From: Microbacterium sp. AB
GTDB taxonomy: Bacteria > Actinomycetota > Actinomycetes > Actinomycetales > Microbacteriaceae
Assembly: GCF_032878875.1 (NCBI RefSeq)
Contig: NZ_CP118157.1
Span: 3,572,744 to 3,636,743 of the forward strand
Length of the DNA: 64,000 bases
Direction: 5' to 3'
Within the stretch, counting starts at the first letter, position 1; each line of letters opens with the position of its first letter. This document shows, piece by piece, positions 52,823 through 63,095 of this stretch. Below the pieces are notes generated by a model that did no database searches, was not told the origin of the DNA, and saw only the letters and a program-made list of their open reading frames with translations. Made by a program: the position numbers and the translations under genes.

Positions 52823-53297
52823 CGTCGCGTCTCGAGCGTGACATCCCGGCCTCCCCGGCGAACATTCCGTGACCTTCACATGACCGGATCGTGTCGTATT
52901 CCTGAACCCGGCCTTGACGCAGCCCCTCGCGACGCCCTATAAGCGGTTCTCCCCAGTGTGCACAACCCTGTGGATAACTGAGGAGACACGCCTCGAAGAC
53001 TGTGTAGGACACGCCCCCGGTCTGTGGACGGGCCTGTGACCGCGGAGATCCGGCCTCCTCGCCCTCCACCGCGCCGCCACAGCCCCTCCACAAGTCACAC
53101 ACATGTCGTTCCCTACTGCCGACTCGCATCCACAGAGTTATCCACACTCTCCACAGCGGTTAACACGGTTAAGAGATCTCTTTCTCTTCAGAGGCCTCCG
53201 ATGACCTTCTCGAACGGTGCCGGACAGCGCGGGGCACTAGCATGGGGAGTCCCGCGGGCCTGTCCCGCTCGTTGGTGTGATTCGAGGGGAGCGACAC
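52823..53297. other. Replication origin oriC (dnaA-dnaN intergenic region)
   Basis: A gene-free gap of about 475 bp. Perfect DnaA boxes occur at 52969-52977 (TGTGGATAA, reverse) and 53138-53146 (TTATCCACA), and 7-of-9 boxes at 52957-52965, 53126-53134 and 53147-53155, so 53126-53155 is a tight cluster. An A/T-rich stretch at about 53157-53192 (GGTTAACACGG, then GATCTCTTTCTCTTC) is the best duplex-unwinding candidate. The location between dnaA and dnaN is the usual actinobacterial one. Confidence 0.88.
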
Positions 53298-54443
53298 GTG
53301 AAGTTCCACGTGAACCGCGACGTCTTCAGTGAGGCTGTCTCTTTCGTCGTCAAGCTGCTGCCGCAGCGCAACCCCCAGCCGATCCTGGCGGGCGTGCTCA
53401 TCGAGACGACCGAGGACGGGGCTCTCGCCCTCTCCGCCTTCGACTACGAGGCGTCGGCACGCACCACGATCGACGCGACGATCGACGAGCCCGGCACGAT
53501 CCTCGTGCACGGGCGCCTCCTCTCCGACATCGCGAGCCGGCTCCCCAACCAGCCGATCGAGATCTCCACCGACGACGACGGCAACATCTCGCTGACGTGC
53601 GGATCGGCCAGCTTCGCCCTCGCGTCGATGCCCGTCGAGGAATACCCCGCCATCCCCGAGGTCTCCGGAGAGTCCGGCCTCGTGCCCGGCGACGACTTCG
53701 CCACCGGCATCGCCCAGGTCGCCTTCGCCGCCTCGCGCGACGACGTCACCCCCGTCCTCACCGGAGTGCAGCTCGAGGTCTCCGGCACGAGCCTGAGTCT
53801 CGTCGCGACGGACCGCTACCGCGTCGCGCTGCGCGACATCCCCTGGGACGGCGGGCAGCAGGAGGCGGCGGCGCTCGTCCCGGCCCGCACGCTGCAGGAG
53901 GTCGGCAAGACCTTCTCGCACGGCGGCAACATCTCCATCGCCTTCTCCGGATCGGGCGACCGCGAGATCATCGCGTTCACCGCGGGCAACAAGACCGTCA
54001 CCTCGCTGCTCATCAAGGGCAACTTCCCGCCGGTGCGTCGTCTCTTCCCCGCGCAGACCGAGCACTACGCGGTCGTCAGCACCGCGGATCTGACCGAGGC
54101 GGTGCGTCGCGTGTCGCTCGTCCTGGACCGCTCGGCGCCGCTGCGCTTCACGTTCTCCACCTCGCAGGTCACGATGGACGCCTCGGGAGGGGACCAGGCG
54201 CGTGCGTCCGAGTCCGTCGACGCGCACCTCTCGGGCGGAGACGAGGTCACCCTCGGCCTCAACCCGCAGTACCTGCTCGAGGCGCTCGGAGCGGTGAAGA
54301 GCGAGTTCGTGCGCGTGACGTTCACGTCGAGCGACAACGCGAACAAGCTCAGCCCCATCCTCGTCACGAGCCAGACGTCGGTCGACCAGGCCGGCCAGGA
54401 CTCGTTCAAGTACCTGCTGCAGCCGAACCTCCTGCTGCGCTAG
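53298..54443 (+). CDS. dnaN: DNA polymerase III sliding clamp (beta subunit)
   Basis: A 381-residue three-domain clamp starting MKFHVNRDVFSEAVSFVVKL. LAGVLIETTEDG, TDRYRVALRDIPW and NPQYLLEALGAVKSEFVRV are conserved blocks of domains 1-3, and the C-terminus YLLQPNLLLR is near the usual peptide-binding end. The GTG at 53298 follows GAGGGGAG and gives the family start; an in-frame GTG seven codons upstream does not. Confidence 0.97.
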   Translation: MKFHVNRDVFSEAVSFVVKLLPQRNPQPILAGVLIETTEDGALALSAFDYEASARTTIDATIDEPGTILVHGRLLSDIASRLPNQPIEISTDDDGNISLTCGSASFALASMPVEEYPAIPEVSGESGLVPGDDFATGIAQVAFAASRDDVTPVLTGVQLEVSGTSLSLVATDRYRVALRDIPWDGGQQEAAALVPARTLQEVGKTFSHGGNISIAFSGSGDREIIAFTAGNKTVTSLLIKGNFPPVRRLFPAQTEHYAVVSTADLTEAVRRVSLVLDRSAPLRFTFSTSQVTMDASGGDQARASESVDAHLSGGDEVTLGLNPQYLLEALGAVKSEFVRVTFTSSDNANKLSPILVTSQTSVDQAGQDSFKYLLQPNLLLR

Positions 54444-54510
54444 GGGTTCGACGTCCTGCGGCCGCCCGGCCGCGACGGCGACGTCCGAGGCCGATGGGAG
54501 GGTGGATCCT

Positions 54511-55692
54511 GTGATCGTGGAGCACCTGAGCCTCGTCGATTTCCGCAACTACGCGGAGGCCGAGCTGTCTCTCGCGCCCGGGTCGAACGTCCTCGTGGGC
54601 CGCAACGGCCAGGGGAAGACCAACCTCGCCGAGGCCATCGCCTACCTCGCGACGCTCGGGTCGCACCGGGTCTCGGCCGACGCCCCCCTCGTGCGCGAGG
54701 GCAAGGACGCCGCTTTCGTCCGTGCGCGGCTCGCCCACGGGCAGCGTCGCGTGACCCTCGAGCTGCAGATCAACAAGCAGGGGTCGAACCGGGCGAGGGT
54801 GAGCGGCTCGCCCGTCCGAGCGTCGGAGCTGCCGCGCTACGCGCAGGTCGTCCTGTTCGCGCCGGAGGACCTGCAGATCGTGCGCGGCGACCCCTCCCAG
54901 CGGAGGCGGTTCGCCGACCAGCTGCTCGTCCAGCGCATTCCGCGGATGGCCGGCGTCATCTCCGACTACGAGCGCACGCTCCGGCAGCGCACGACGCTGC
55001 TGAAGTCGGCGCGGGCGCGGGGGGTCGCGGGCGCCCAGCTCTCCACGCTCGACGTGTGGGACGACAAGCTCGTCTCGCTCGGCTCCGAGCTGATCGATGC
55101 GCGCGTCCGTCTCGCCCACGACCTCGCCGGACCGCTCGCCGCGGCCTACGCCGGCGTCGCGGGCGACGATCACGGCCCCGGGCTGGAGTGGGCGCTGTCC
55201 GTGCGCGGCGGCGACCCCGAGGAGGGGGACGACCGCCAGGAGGGCGGCGGCGGGACGACGCAGGACCTGTTCCGCGCGGCGCTCGCGGCACGCCGCGCGC
55301 AGGAGATCGAGCGCGGCCTGACCCTCGTCGGCCCCCATCGCGACGACCTCCTCCTCACGGTGCGCGGCCTGCCCGTGAAGGGGTACGCGTCCCACGGGGA
55401 GTCGTGGTCCGTCGCGCTGGCGCTGCGTCTCGCCTCCGCCGAGCTGCTGCGCGCCGAGTCGCAGGGCGGGGATCCCGTCCTCATCCTCGACGACGTGTTC
55501 GCCGAGCTCGACGCCGGGCGTCGAGCTCGGCTGGCAGGGGTCGTCGCCGACTTCGAGCAGGTGCTCGTCACCGCGGCGGTCGCCGACGACGTGCCCGCGG
55601 AGCTGCGCGCCAACGCCGTCCGCATCGAGGCCGGCCGCGTCCTCGGCCCGCTCTCGGACCATCCCCTCTCGCCGGAGGCGACCGATGACTGA
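54511..55692 (+). CDS. recF: DNA replication and repair protein RecF
   Basis: A 393-residue SMC-like ATPase that loads RecA at gaps. MIVEHLSLVDFRNYAEAEL is the typical start, Walker A GRNGQGKT is at 30-37, and the C-terminal signature (SVALALRLASAELL) and Walker B PVLILDDVFAELD are present. GTG at 54511 is 9 nt from GGAGG, better than GTG three codons earlier. It is 18 nt from the DUF721 gene. Confidence 0.95.
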   Translation: MIVEHLSLVDFRNYAEAELSLAPGSNVLVGRNGQGKTNLAEAIAYLATLGSHRVSADAPLVREGKDAAFVRARLAHGQRRVTLELQINKQGSNRARVSGSPVRASELPRYAQVVLFAPEDLQIVRGDPSQRRRFADQLLVQRIPRMAGVISDYERTLRQRTTLLKSARARGVAGAQLSTLDVWDDKLVSLGSELIDARVRLAHDLAGPLAAAYAGVAGDDHGPGLEWALSVRGGDPEEGDDRQEGGGGTTQDLFRAALAARRAQEIERGLTLVGPHRDDLLLTVRGLPVKGYASHGESWSVALALRLASAELLRAESQGGDPVLILDDVFAELDAGRRARLAGVVADFEQVLVTAAVADDVPAELRANAVRIEAGRVLGPLSDHPLSPEATDD

Positions 55693-55709
55693 GCAGCCGG
55701 AGGGGTCGG

Positions 55710-56195
55710 ATGGCTGAGCCGGAGGTCCCCGAGACGATCGCGACGTACCTGCGCCTGCGCGGGCTCGAGCCGAGCAAGCGCTACCGGCGCACGCGACGTC
55801 CCGTCGACGAGGACGACGAGAACGCCCCCTTCGCGCCGGGACGCGACCCGAAGCCGCTCGGGGAGGCGCTCGACGTGCTCACCCGCTCGAGCGGATGGGA
55901 GCCGCACCTCCAGCGCGAGGACCTCGCCCTGAACTGGGAGGAGATCGCCGGCGGCGACAACGCGGCGCACTCCCACATCGAGACGTTCGCCAACGGCGTC
56001 GTCGTCGTGCGCTGCGACTCGACGCCGCGCAGCAAGCAGATGCATCTCATGCGCGCGAACTTCCTCACGCGCGTGATCCAGCTCTACCCCGAGGCGGGCG
56101 TGACCGACATCCGCTTCTTCGGGCCCGACGTGCCCTCGTGGAATCACGGCATCAGGCGCGTTCCAGGGCGCGGCCCGCGCGATACCTACGGGTAG
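55710..56195 (+). CDS. DUF721/DciA-like protein
   Basis: A 161-residue protein with a basic, disordered N-terminus and a C-terminal DUF721 domain (about 45-145), including NWEEIAGGDNAAHSHIETF and VVVRCDSTPRSKQMHLMRA. DUF721 proteins include DciA, which loads the replicative helicase DnaB in bacteria lacking DnaC. Its position between recF and gyrB is the standard actinobacterial one. RBS GGAGGGG precedes the ATG. Confidence 0.9.
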   Translation: MAEPEVPETIATYLRLRGLEPSKRYRRTRRPVDEDDENAPFAPGRDPKPLGEALDVLTRSSGWEPHLQREDLALNWEEIAGGDNAAHSHIETFANGVVVVRCDSTPRSKQMHLMRANFLTRVIQLYPEAGVTDIRFFGPDVPSWNHGIRRVPGRGPRDTYG

Positions 56196-56316
56196 AACGG
56201 GTCCGGACCCGTTGCCCGGGCTTTTCTCGCGTGAGAGGGCCGTTCAGGCGGTGGGAGAGGGTTCCGCACGGTAGACTCGGAGGGCTGCCGATCCCAGATG
56301 TGGAGCACTTCTTCCT

Positions 56317-58389
56317 ATGACGAGCGATACCCCTCAGAACGAGTCCGAGCCGACCGCAGACGGCCAGCACGACGAGAGGGGCGACGCCGCACCCGGCCCC
56401 CGCCGGGTGCAGGGCGAGTACGGCGCCGATGCCATCCAGGTGCTCGAAGGCCTGGAGGCGGTCCGCAAGCGTCCCGGCATGTACATCGGGTCGACCGGGC
56501 CGCGCGGCCTGCACCACCTGGTGTACGAGATCGTCGACAACTCGGTCGACGAGGCGCTCGCGGGCTACTGCGACACGATCGTGGTGACGATCCTCGCCGA
56601 CGGCGGCCTGCGCGTCGTCGACAACGGCCGCGGCATCCCCGTCGACCTGCACAAGACCGAGGGCAAGTCGACCCTCGAGGTCGTGCTGACGGTGCTGCAC
56701 GCCGGCGGCAAGTTCGGCGGGGGCGGATACGCGGTCTCCGGCGGCCTGCACGGCGTCGGCTCCTCCGTGGTGAACGCCCTCTCCACGCGCCTGGACGCCG
56801 TGATCAGGCGGCAGGGCAACGTCTGGCGGCAGTCGTTCTCGGGCGGCGGCATCCCGATGGGCCCGATCGAGAAGGGCGAGGACACCGCCGAGACCGGCAC
56901 CACGATCACGTTCTGGCCGGACCCCGACATCTTCACCGAGGGCGTCGACTTCGACTACGAGACGCTGCGGACGAGGTTCCAGCAGACGGCCTTCCTCAAC
57001 AAGGGACTGCGGATCGAGCTCTCCGACGAGCGCGAGTCCTCGGCGGAGGAGGTCGAGACCGCCGACGGCTCCACCGAGGTCGTCAAGCGGCACAACGTGT
57101 TCCACTACGAGCGCGGTCTCGTCGACTACGTCGAGTACCTCAACAAGGTCCGCAAGGCGGAGCGCGTGAACGAGGACATCGTCGTGCTCGAGGCCGAGCA
57201 GGCCGACGGCCGGATGGCCGTCGAGATCGCGATGCAGTGGACGACGAGCTACACCGAGAACGTCTTCACGTACGCGAACATGATCAACACGCACGAGGGC
57301 GGCACGCACGAGGAGGGCTTCCGCGCGGCGCTCACCTCGCTCGTGAACCGGTATGCGCGCACGAACGGCCTCCTCAAGGAGAAGGACGACAACCTCACGG
57401 GCGACGACGTGCGCGAGGGCCTCACCGCCGTGATCTCGGTGAAGCTGTCGGAGCCGCAGTTCGAGGGCCAGACGAAGACCAAGCTCGGCAACACCGAGGC
57501 GAAGGCGTTCGTGCAAAAGGCCGTCAACGATCAGCTCGCCGACTGGTTCGAGCGCAACCCTGCTCAGGCGAAGAACATCATCCGCAAGGCGATCGACGCC
57601 GCCACCGCCCGGATGGCCGCGCGCAAGGCGCGCGAGACCGCCCGGCGCAAGAGCGTGTTCGAGTCGGCGGCGATGCCCGACAAGCTCAAGGACTGCACGT
57701 CGAAGGATCCCTCGATCAGCGAGGTCTTCCTCGTGGAGGGCGACTCGGCCGGCGGCTCGGCCGTGGGCGGCCGCGACCCGCACACCCAGGCGATCCTGGC
57801 CCTGCGTGGCAAGATCCTCAACGTCGAGCGCGCGCGTCTCGACAAGGCCCTGGGCAACAAAGAGGTCCAGGCGATGATCCAGGCCTTCGGGACGGGCATC
57901 GGGCCCGAGTTCGACATCGAGAAGGCCCGGTACCACAAGATCGTCCTGATGACGGATGCCGACGTCGACGGCCAGCACATCACGACGCTGCTGCTGACGC
58001 TGCTCTTCCGCTACATGCGCGGTCTGATCGAGGCCGGTTTCGTCTACCTCGCGATGCCGCCGCTCTACCGCCTCAAGTGGTCGAACGCCCCGCACGAGTA
58101 CGTGTACAGCGACCGCGAGCGCGACGCCCTGCTCAAGGAGGGCGCGTCCGCCGGCAAGCGGATGCCGAAGGACGCGGGCATCCAGCGGTACAAGGGCCTC
58201 GGCGAGATGAACGACTCCGAGCTGTGGGACACCACGATGAACCCGGAGACGCGCACGCTGCAGCAGGTGACGATCGACGACGCCGCCGCGGCGGACGAGA
58301 TCTTCTCCGTGCTCATGGGCGAGGACGTCGAGTCCCGTCGCAGCTTCATCCAGCGCAACGCGAAGGACGTCCGCTTCCTCGACATCTGA
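56317..58389 (+). CDS. gyrB: DNA gyrase subunit B
   Basis: A 690-residue type II topoisomerase ATPase subunit. GHKL ATP site with [14 protein letters not shown] and the ATP-lid [19 protein letters not shown], Toprim domain with [13 protein letters not shown] and the DADVDGQHI metal motif, then the C-terminal YKGLGEMN block that contacts GyrA. An acidic 30-residue N-terminal extension precedes the domain start. gyrA follows after 50 nt. Confidence 0.98.
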   Translation: MTSDTPQNESEPTADGQHDERGDAAPGPRRVQGEYGADAIQVLEGLEAVRKRPGMYIGSTGPRGLHHLVYEIVDNSVDEALAGYCDTIVVTILADGGLRVVDNGRGIPVDLHKTEGKSTLEVVLTVLHAGGKFGGGGYAVSGGLHGVGSSVVNALSTRLDAVIRRQGNVWRQSFSGGGIPMGPIEKGEDTAETGTTITFWPDPDIFTEGVDFDYETLRTRFQQTAFLNKGLRIELSDERESSAEEVETADGSTEVVKRHNVFHYERGLVDYVEYLNKVRKAERVNEDIVVLEAEQADGRMAVEIAMQWTTSYTENVFTYANMINTHEGGTHEEGFRAALTSLVNRYARTNGLLKEKDDNLTGDDVREGLTAVISVKLSEPQFEGQTKTKLGNTEAKAFVQKAVNDQLADWFERNPAQAKNIIRKAIDAATARMAARKARETARRKSVFESAAMPDKLKDCTSKDPSISEVFLVEGDSAGGSAVGGRDPHTQAILALRGKILNVERARLDKALGNKEVQAMIQAFGTGIGPEFDIEKARYHKIVLMTDADVDGQHITTLLLTLLFRYMRGLIEAGFVYLAMPPLYRLKWSNAPHEYVYSDRERDALLKEGASAGKRMPKDAGIQRYKGLGEMNDSELWDTTMNPETRTLQQVTIDDAAAADEIFSVLMGEDVESRRSFIQRNAKDVRFLDI

Positions 58390-58439
58390 TCACGCCGTTC
58401 CCACGGACAGCGCCGGATGCCTGAAAAGAGACAGAAGAG

Positions 58440-61010
58440 ATGACTGACACGGAATTCAACGCGGAAGACGGGCGCCCCGACATCGCCGCAGACCACAACC
58501 ACGGTCACATCGACCAGGTCGACCTGCAGTCGGAGATGCAGCGCAGCTACCTCGACTACGCGATGAGCGTCATCATCGGCCGGGCGCTGCCGAGGGTCGA
58601 GGACGGGCTGAAGCCCGTGCACCGCCGCGTGATCTACGGGATGTACGACGGCGGATACCGCCCCGACAAGAAGTTCTCGAAGTGCGCGCGCGTCGTCGGC
58701 GAGGTCATGGGGCAGTACCACCCCCACGGCGACTCGGCCATCTACGACGCCCTCGTCCGCCTCGTGCAGCCGTGGTCCCTGCGCTACCCGCTCGCCCTCG
58801 GGCAGGGCAACTTCGGCTCGCCCGGGAACCAGGGCGCCGCGGCGCCGCGGTACACCGAGACGAAGATGGCCGCCCTCGCGCTCGAGATGGTCCGCGACAT
58901 CGAGCAGGACACGGTCGACTTCCAGGACAACTACGACGGCGAGACGCAGGAGCCGACCGTCCTGCCCGCGCGCTTCCCGAACCTCCTCGTCAACGGCTCG
59001 GTCGGCATCGCGGTCGGCATGGCCACGAACATCCCGCCGCACAACCTCCGCGAGGTGGCGGACGGCGCGCTCTGGGCGCTCGAGAACCCCGGCCTCCCCC
59101 GTGAGGAGCTCCTGCACGGCCTCATGCAGCGCATCCCCGGGCCCGACTTCCCGACCGCCGCGCAGATCCTCGGCACCAAGGGGATCCACGAGGCGTACCG
59201 CACGGGCCGCGGCTCGATCACGATGCGCGCCGTCGTCGAGATCGAGGAGATCCAGGGCCGCACCTGCCTCGTGATCACCGAGCTGCCGTACCAGGTCAAC
59301 CCCGACAACCTCGCCGTCAAGATCGGCGAGCTCGCGCGCGAGGGCAAGGTCACCGGCATCGCCGACATCCGCGACGAGACGTCGGGCCGTACCGGTCAGC
59401 GCCTCGTCGTCGTCCTCAAGCGGGACGCCGTCGCGAAGGTCGTGCTCAACAACCTCTACAAGCACACCGAGCTGCAGACCAACTTCGGCGCGAACATGCT
59501 CGCGATCGTCGACGGCGTGCCGCGCACGCTGCCGCTGGACGGGTTCATCCAGTACTGGATCATCCACCAGCTCGAGGTCATCGTGCGCCGGACGCAGTTC
59601 CGCCTGCGCAAGGCGGAGGAGCGCATGCACATCCTGCGCGGCTACCTCGCGGCGCTCGACGCGCTCGACGACGTCATCGCGCTCATCCGCCGCTCGCCAA
59701 CGGTGGACGAGGCCCGGGAGGGACTGAAGGGCCTGCTGTCGATCGACGACGTCCAGGCCGACGCGATCCTGTCGATGCAGCTGCGACGCCTCGCCGCTCT
59801 CGAGCGCCAGAAGATCATCGACGAGGCCGCCGATCTCGAGTCGCAGATCGAGGACTTCCGGGCGATCATCGCCGACGAGTCGCGTCAGCGCGTGATCGTG
59901 CGCGACGAGCTCACCGACATCGTCGACCGTTTCGGCGACGAGCGGCGCACGCACATCCTCCATGGCTTCGACGGCGACGTCGCGATGGAGGACCTCATCG
60001 CGGAGGAGGAGATGGTCGTCACCATCACGCGCGAGGGCTACATCAAGCGCACGCGCAGCGACAACTACCGCTCGCAGCACCGCGGCGGCAAGGGCGTCAA
60101 GGGCGCGCAGCTGCGCGCCGACGACGTCGTGGAGCACTTCTTCGTCACGACGACCCACCACTGGCTGCTCTTCTTCACGACCAAGGGCCGCGTCTACCGG
60201 ACGAAGACGTACGAGGTCCCCGAGGCCGGGCGCGACGCCAAGGGCCTGCACGTCGCGAACCTGCTCGCGCTGCAGCCGGACGAGCAGATCGCCCAGGTGA
60301 TCGAGCTGAAGTCGTACGACGACGCGGAGCACCTCGTGCTCGCCACGCGCGACGGCCTCGTGAAGAAGACGCGCCTGACCGAGTACGACTCGAACCGACA
60401 GGGCGGCATCATCGCGATCAACCTGCGCGACGGCGACGAGCTCGTGAGCGCGCTCACCGTGAACGCCGACGACGACATCCTGCTCATCAGCCGCCACGGC
60501 ATGTCGCTGAGGTTCTCGGCGACCGACGAGGCGCTGCGCCCGATGGGACGCTCGACGAGCGGAGTGAAGGGCATGTCGTTCCGCGAGGGCGACGACCTGC
60601 TCTCGGCCTCGGTCGCCGCGCCGGGCACGTTCGTCTTCGTCGTCACCGACGGCGGGTACGCCAAGCGGACGGCGGTCGAGGAGTACCGGGTGCAGGGCCG
60701 AGGCGGCCTGGGCATCAAGGTCGCCAAGCTCAACGACGACCGCGGCGTGCTCGCCGGCGGGCTCATCGTGGACGAGGACGACGAGGTGCTCGTGGTTCTC
60801 GAAAAGGGCAAGGTGGTACGCTCTGCCGTGGCCGAGGTACCCGCGAAGGGACGCGACACCATGGGTGTTCTCTTCGCCCGGCCCGACAAGAACGACCGCA
60901 TCCTCGCGATCGCGCGAAACAGTGAGCGCGGCCTGAGCGACGAGAGCGGGGAAGACGCCGACGAGGCGGCCCCGGGATCCGACACCCCCGAAGGAACCAC
61001 TGACGCATGA
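58440..61010 (+). CDS. gyrA: DNA gyrase subunit A
   Basis: An 856-residue breakage-reunion subunit. Catalytic tyrosine Y138 lies in [10 protein letters not shown]. The quinolone-interaction loop reads [14 protein letters not shown] (94-107) with serine at the position equivalent to E. coli S83, the susceptible-type residue, where mycobacteria have alanine. The C-terminal beta-pinwheel begins after about 530; its GyrA box (QHRGGKG) is present. The stop overlaps the DUF3566 start by ATGA. Confidence 0.98.
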   Translation: MTDTEFNAEDGRPDIAADHNHGHIDQVDLQSEMQRSYLDYAMSVIIGRALPRVEDGLKPVHRRVIYGMYDGGYRPDKKFSKCARVVGEVMGQYHPHGDSAIYDALVRLVQPWSLRYPLALGQGNFGSPGNQGAAAPRYTETKMAALALEMVRDIEQDTVDFQDNYDGETQEPTVLPARFPNLLVNGSVGIAVGMATNIPPHNLREVADGALWALENPGLPREELLHGLMQRIPGPDFPTAAQILGTKGIHEAYRTGRGSITMRAVVEIEEIQGRTCLVITELPYQVNPDNLAVKIGELAREGKVTGIADIRDETSGRTGQRLVVVLKRDAVAKVVLNNLYKHTELQTNFGANMLAIVDGVPRTLPLDGFIQYWIIHQLEVIVRRTQFRLRKAEERMHILRGYLAALDALDDVIALIRRSPTVDEAREGLKGLLSIDDVQADAILSMQLRRLAALERQKIIDEAADLESQIEDFRAIIADESRQRVIVRDELTDIVDRFGDERRTHILHGFDGDVAMEDLIAEEEMVVTITREGYIKRTRSDNYRSQHRGGKGVKGAQLRADDVVEHFFVTTTHHWLLFFTTKGRVYRTKTYEVPEAGRDAKGLHVANLLALQPDEQIAQVIELKSYDDAEHLVLATRDGLVKKTRLTEYDSNRQGGIIAINLRDGDELVSALTVNADDDILLISRHGMSLRFSATDEALRPMGRSTSGVKGMSFREGDDLLSASVAAPGTFVFVVTDGGYAKRTAVEEYRVQGRGGLGIKVAKLNDDRGVLAGGLIVDEDDEVLVVLEKGKVVRSAVAEVPAKGRDTMGVLFARPDKNDRILAIARNSERGLSDESGEDADEAAPGSDTPEGTTDA

Positions 61011-61411
61011 GCACAGTAGCCGACAAGCTCTCCCAGAAGCAGGCGCACAAGACCAGCGCGAAGCAGGTGCGACTGCGCCTCGTCTACGTCGACTTCTGGT
61101 CGGCCGTGAAGCTGTCCTTCCTGGCGGCCGTCGCCCTCGCGATCGTCACGATCGTGTCGTTCTTCCTCATCTACATGGTGGTGCAGACGACGGGGCTCAT
61201 CGATCAGGGGGATGAGTTCATCACGATGTTCTCGGACGGCGCGCTGTCGCTGTCGGCGTTCCTCGGGCTCCCGCAGGTGATGGCGTTCGCCGCCGTCGTC
61301 GCGATCCTCAACCTCGTGGTCGTGACGGTGCTCGGCGCCGTGGTCGCGGGCATCTACAACCTCGCGGTCAAGATCACGGGCGGCCTGCTCGTCGGCTTCA
61401 CCTCGAACTGA
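61007..61411 (+). CDS. DUF3566 membrane protein
   Basis: A 134-residue protein with a basic N-terminus ([15 protein letters not shown]) and two transmembrane helices (about 35-60 and 88-120) separated by an extracellular loop. It matches the DUF3566 family that almost always follows gyrA in actinobacteria. Translationally coupled to gyrA by ATGA. Function unknown. Confidence 0.9.
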   Translation: MSTVADKLSQKQAHKTSAKQVRLRLVYVDFWSAVKLSFLAAVALAIVTIVSFFLIYMVVQTTGLIDQGDEFITMFSDGALSLSAFLGLPQVMAFAAVVAILNLVVVTVLGAVVAGIYNLAVKITGGLLVGFTSN

Positions 61412-61419
61412 CTCCGTCT

Positions 61420-61453
61420 CGAAGCGCCCCGGCCACCCGGCCGGGGCGCTTCG
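61420..61453 (+). terminator. Terminator after the gyrase operon
   Basis: A perfect 15-bp stem (61420-61434 with 61439-61453) and ACCC loop, 8 nt after the DUF3566 stop. Confidence 0.9.
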
Positions 61454-61551
61454 GTCTGTCGGGAGGAGGGTCGCCGACACCCCGGCCGATTGGCGCGGGG
61501 TAGGCCGTTCCGGTATGCTCTTGCAGGTTGAGAACTTCTGTTTTCGCGGAC

Positions 61552-61625
61552 GGGGCTATAGCTCAGGCGGTTAGAGCGCTTCACTGATAATGAAGAGGTC
61601 CCAGGTTCAAGTCCTGGTAGCCCCA
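61552..61625 (+). tRNA. tRNA-Ile (GAT)
   Basis: Acceptor arms GGGGCTA/TAGCCCC, D-arm GCTCAGGCGGTTAGAGC, anticodon GAT at 61586-61588 in TCACTGATAATGA, T-arm CCAGGTTCAAGTCCTGG and discriminator A. The CCA end is not encoded. It is followed by tRNA-Ala, the usual pair after gyrA. Confidence 0.97.
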
Positions 61626-61639
61626 CTCCTCCTCTTCTC

Positions 61640-61712
61640 GGGGCCTTAGCTCAGTTGGTAGAGCGCTTGCTTTGCAAGCAAGATGTCAGGAGTTCGAATC
61701 TCCTAGGCTCCA
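61640..61712 (+). tRNA. tRNA-Ala (TGC)
   Basis: Acceptor arms GGGGCCT/AGGCTCC (one G-T pair), D-arm GCTCAGTTGGTAGAGC, anticodon TGC at 61673-61675 in a CTTGC/GCAAG stem, T-arm AGGAGTTCGAATCTCCT and discriminator A. It is 14 nt after tRNA-Ile. Confidence 0.97.
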
Positions 61713-61727
61713 CGTTTTCCCAGGTTA

Positions 61728-61770
61728 GAGGCTGTTTCTCGTTCGCGAGAGACGGCCTCCTTTCTTTCCC
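61728..61770 (+). terminator. Terminator after the tRNA pair
   Basis: Stem GAGGC/GCCTC with an inner TCTCG-TTCG-CGAGA hairpin is followed by the T-rich CCTTTCTTTCCC. It ends the tRNA transcript. No gene is recognised in 61771-61983. Confidence 0.75.
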
Positions 61771-61983
61771 CTGGACGCCGTCCGGCCACTGACTCGAGGG
61801 TAGCGATTCGGTAAAATTTGGTATCAGTCCGTGTTGGGTCGTGTGCGCCCGGTGTGCCTCGATGACCCGCGAGATCACGCAGGAGCACAGCCGTCGTACC
61901 AGCCTGGTGCGCCTGGTGCGCCCCGGCGGTCAGGACCGAGATGCGCCCCTGCCGATGTCCTCGGATTCGCCTACCGTTGAGGC

Positions 61984-62205
61984 ATGGTGGAGATCGCGGA
62001 CTACGAGCGGCGAGGGGACCTGGCCGCCCACTTCGAGCTGACCAAGAAGGCCGAGAAGGCGCAGAAGCAGAGCGAGCAGATCCGGGATGCAGTGCGGTGC
62101 GAGACCCCGTCGCTGACGTGGGAGCAGTATGTTGCGCCCCGGGTTTATCGGAGGCTCGCGTTGACTCGTTCGCTGCTGCGAGCGGGCGCTTGGTGTGAAT
62201 CGTAG
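61984..62205 (+). pseudogene. Truncated hypothetical gene at an IS boundary
   Basis: The frame begins MVEIADYERRGDLAAHFELT and KKAEKAQKQSEQIRDAVRC, a charged helical protein, and reaches about WEQYVAPRVYRRL before entering IS3-remnant DNA near 62145. The last 20 codons belong to the insertion. The protein's own 3' part is missing. The family is not recognised. Confidence 0.5.
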
Positions 62206-62395
62206 TGGTGCTGCTCGGCCTCGACGGGAGGAATCATCCCGATCGCGGAGTGCAGGCGGCGGTGGTTGAACCAGTCGATGTATTCGGCGACCGCGAACTC
62301 GAGGTCATCGATCGATCGCCAAGGCCCGCGGTGACGGACGAGTTCGGCCTTGAAGAGCGAGTTGAATGCCTCTGCCAGGGCATTGATGCTCCTAT
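62145..62395 (-). mobile_element. 3' remnant of an IS3-family transposase
   Basis: The minus strand encodes about 80 C-terminal residues of an IS3-type orfB: INALAEAFNSLFKAELVRHR (with the catalytic E of the DDE triad), then WRSIDDLEFAVAEYIDWFNH and RRLHSAIGMIPPVEAEQHHY. The first two catalytic aspartates and the 5' two thirds are absent. Confidence 0.85.
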
Positions 62396-62409
62396 ATTTC
62401 GCAAGTCGT

Positions 62410-62745
62410 TCAGGTGAGCAATCTGAGAGCGACCTCTTCGCGATGCGGGGCGAGGTCGAGTGGTGGCAGCAGATGGTAGATCTCGCGGGCGAGGTAGCGC
62501 TTGAGACAACGGATGATCTCCCGCTTCGAGAGTCCTTCGGCGGTGCGTCGTGCGACATAAGCGATGGTCGGCTGATGCCAGCGCATACGCACGATCACTG
62601 CCCGGTAGAGCGCGGAATTCGCTTGCCTGTTGCCGCCGCGGTTGAGCCGGTGGCGACCGTTCGTCTTGCCGGATCCCGCGGGAATCGGGCAAGCACCACA
62701 CATCTTCGCGAACGCGGCTTGGGCGTGAGGAACGAATCGGTGACA
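62410..62745 (-). mobile_element. C-terminal remnant of an IS110-family transposase
   Basis: The minus strand reads FVPHAQAAFAKMCGACPIPA, then SGKTNGRHRLNRGGNRQAN and AYVARRTAEGLSKREIIRCL, the C-terminal serine-containing Transposase_20 domain of IS110 enzymes. Its N-terminal DEDD domain is gone. The adjacent IS3 element begins within or just beside it. Confidence 0.88.
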
Positions 62746-62789
62746 ACTGATCGTTAGTGCCGGGAGGCGCTGACGGGGAGGATGTCATC

Positions 62790-63095
62790 ATGCCTGGTCC
62801 TTATCCCAGAGAGTTCCGCGAGGACGTCGTCGCGGTCGCTCGTAGCCGCGAGAGTGGCGTCACCATCAAACAGATCGCCACCGACTTCGGCATCAGCGAA
62901 GCAACGCTGCAGAACTGGCTCCGCCAGGCCGATGTCGAAGACGGCAACCGTCCCGGTCAGACCGCCGCGGACGCCGCGGAGGCTCGCGAGTTGAAGAAGC
63001 GGATTCGTCTCCTCGAGCAGGAGAACGAGGTCCTCAGGCGAGCGGCGGCGTATCTGTCGCAAGCGAACCTGAAACTCGGTGGCTCCCCAAAATGA
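62790..63095 (+). CDS. IS3-family transposase OrfA
   Basis: A 101-residue DNA-binding protein with a helix-turn-helix (VTIKQIATDFGISEATLQNW, about 28-47) and a C-terminal leucine-zipper helix (LKKRIRLLEQENEVLRRAAA). GGGGAGG precedes the ATG. It ends in ATGA overlapping orfB. Confidence 0.9.
   Translation: MPGPYPREFREDVVAVARSRESGVTIKQIATDFGISEATLQNWLRQADVEDGNRPGQTAADAAEARELKKRIRLLEQENEVLRRAAAYLSQANLKLGGSPK
63086..63092 (+). promoter_or_regulatory. -1 programmed frameshift heptamer (C CCA AAA)
   Basis: In the orfA frame, the codons TCC CCA AAA TGA present C CCA AAA, a canonical X XXY YYZ slippery site, directly before the stop. A -1 slip continues into orfB to make the OrfAB transposase. Confidence 0.8.

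Noticed and set aside
53298..53320. Palindrome GTTCCACGTGAAC at the start of dnaN resembling parS
   Set aside because: It has several mismatches to the parS core and is explained by the conserved MKFHVN start of the clamp protein.
58065..60497. An 810-residue open frame antisense to gyrA and the gyrB end
   Set aside because: It is a high-GC shadow of gyrA/gyrB codons, rich in Asp, Val, Leu and Arg with no motif or ribosome site.
61651..61878. A 75-residue frame antisense to tRNA-Ala (MISRVIEAH)
   Set aside because: It is mostly the reverse of tRNA-Ala and its terminator, a known kind of false gene.
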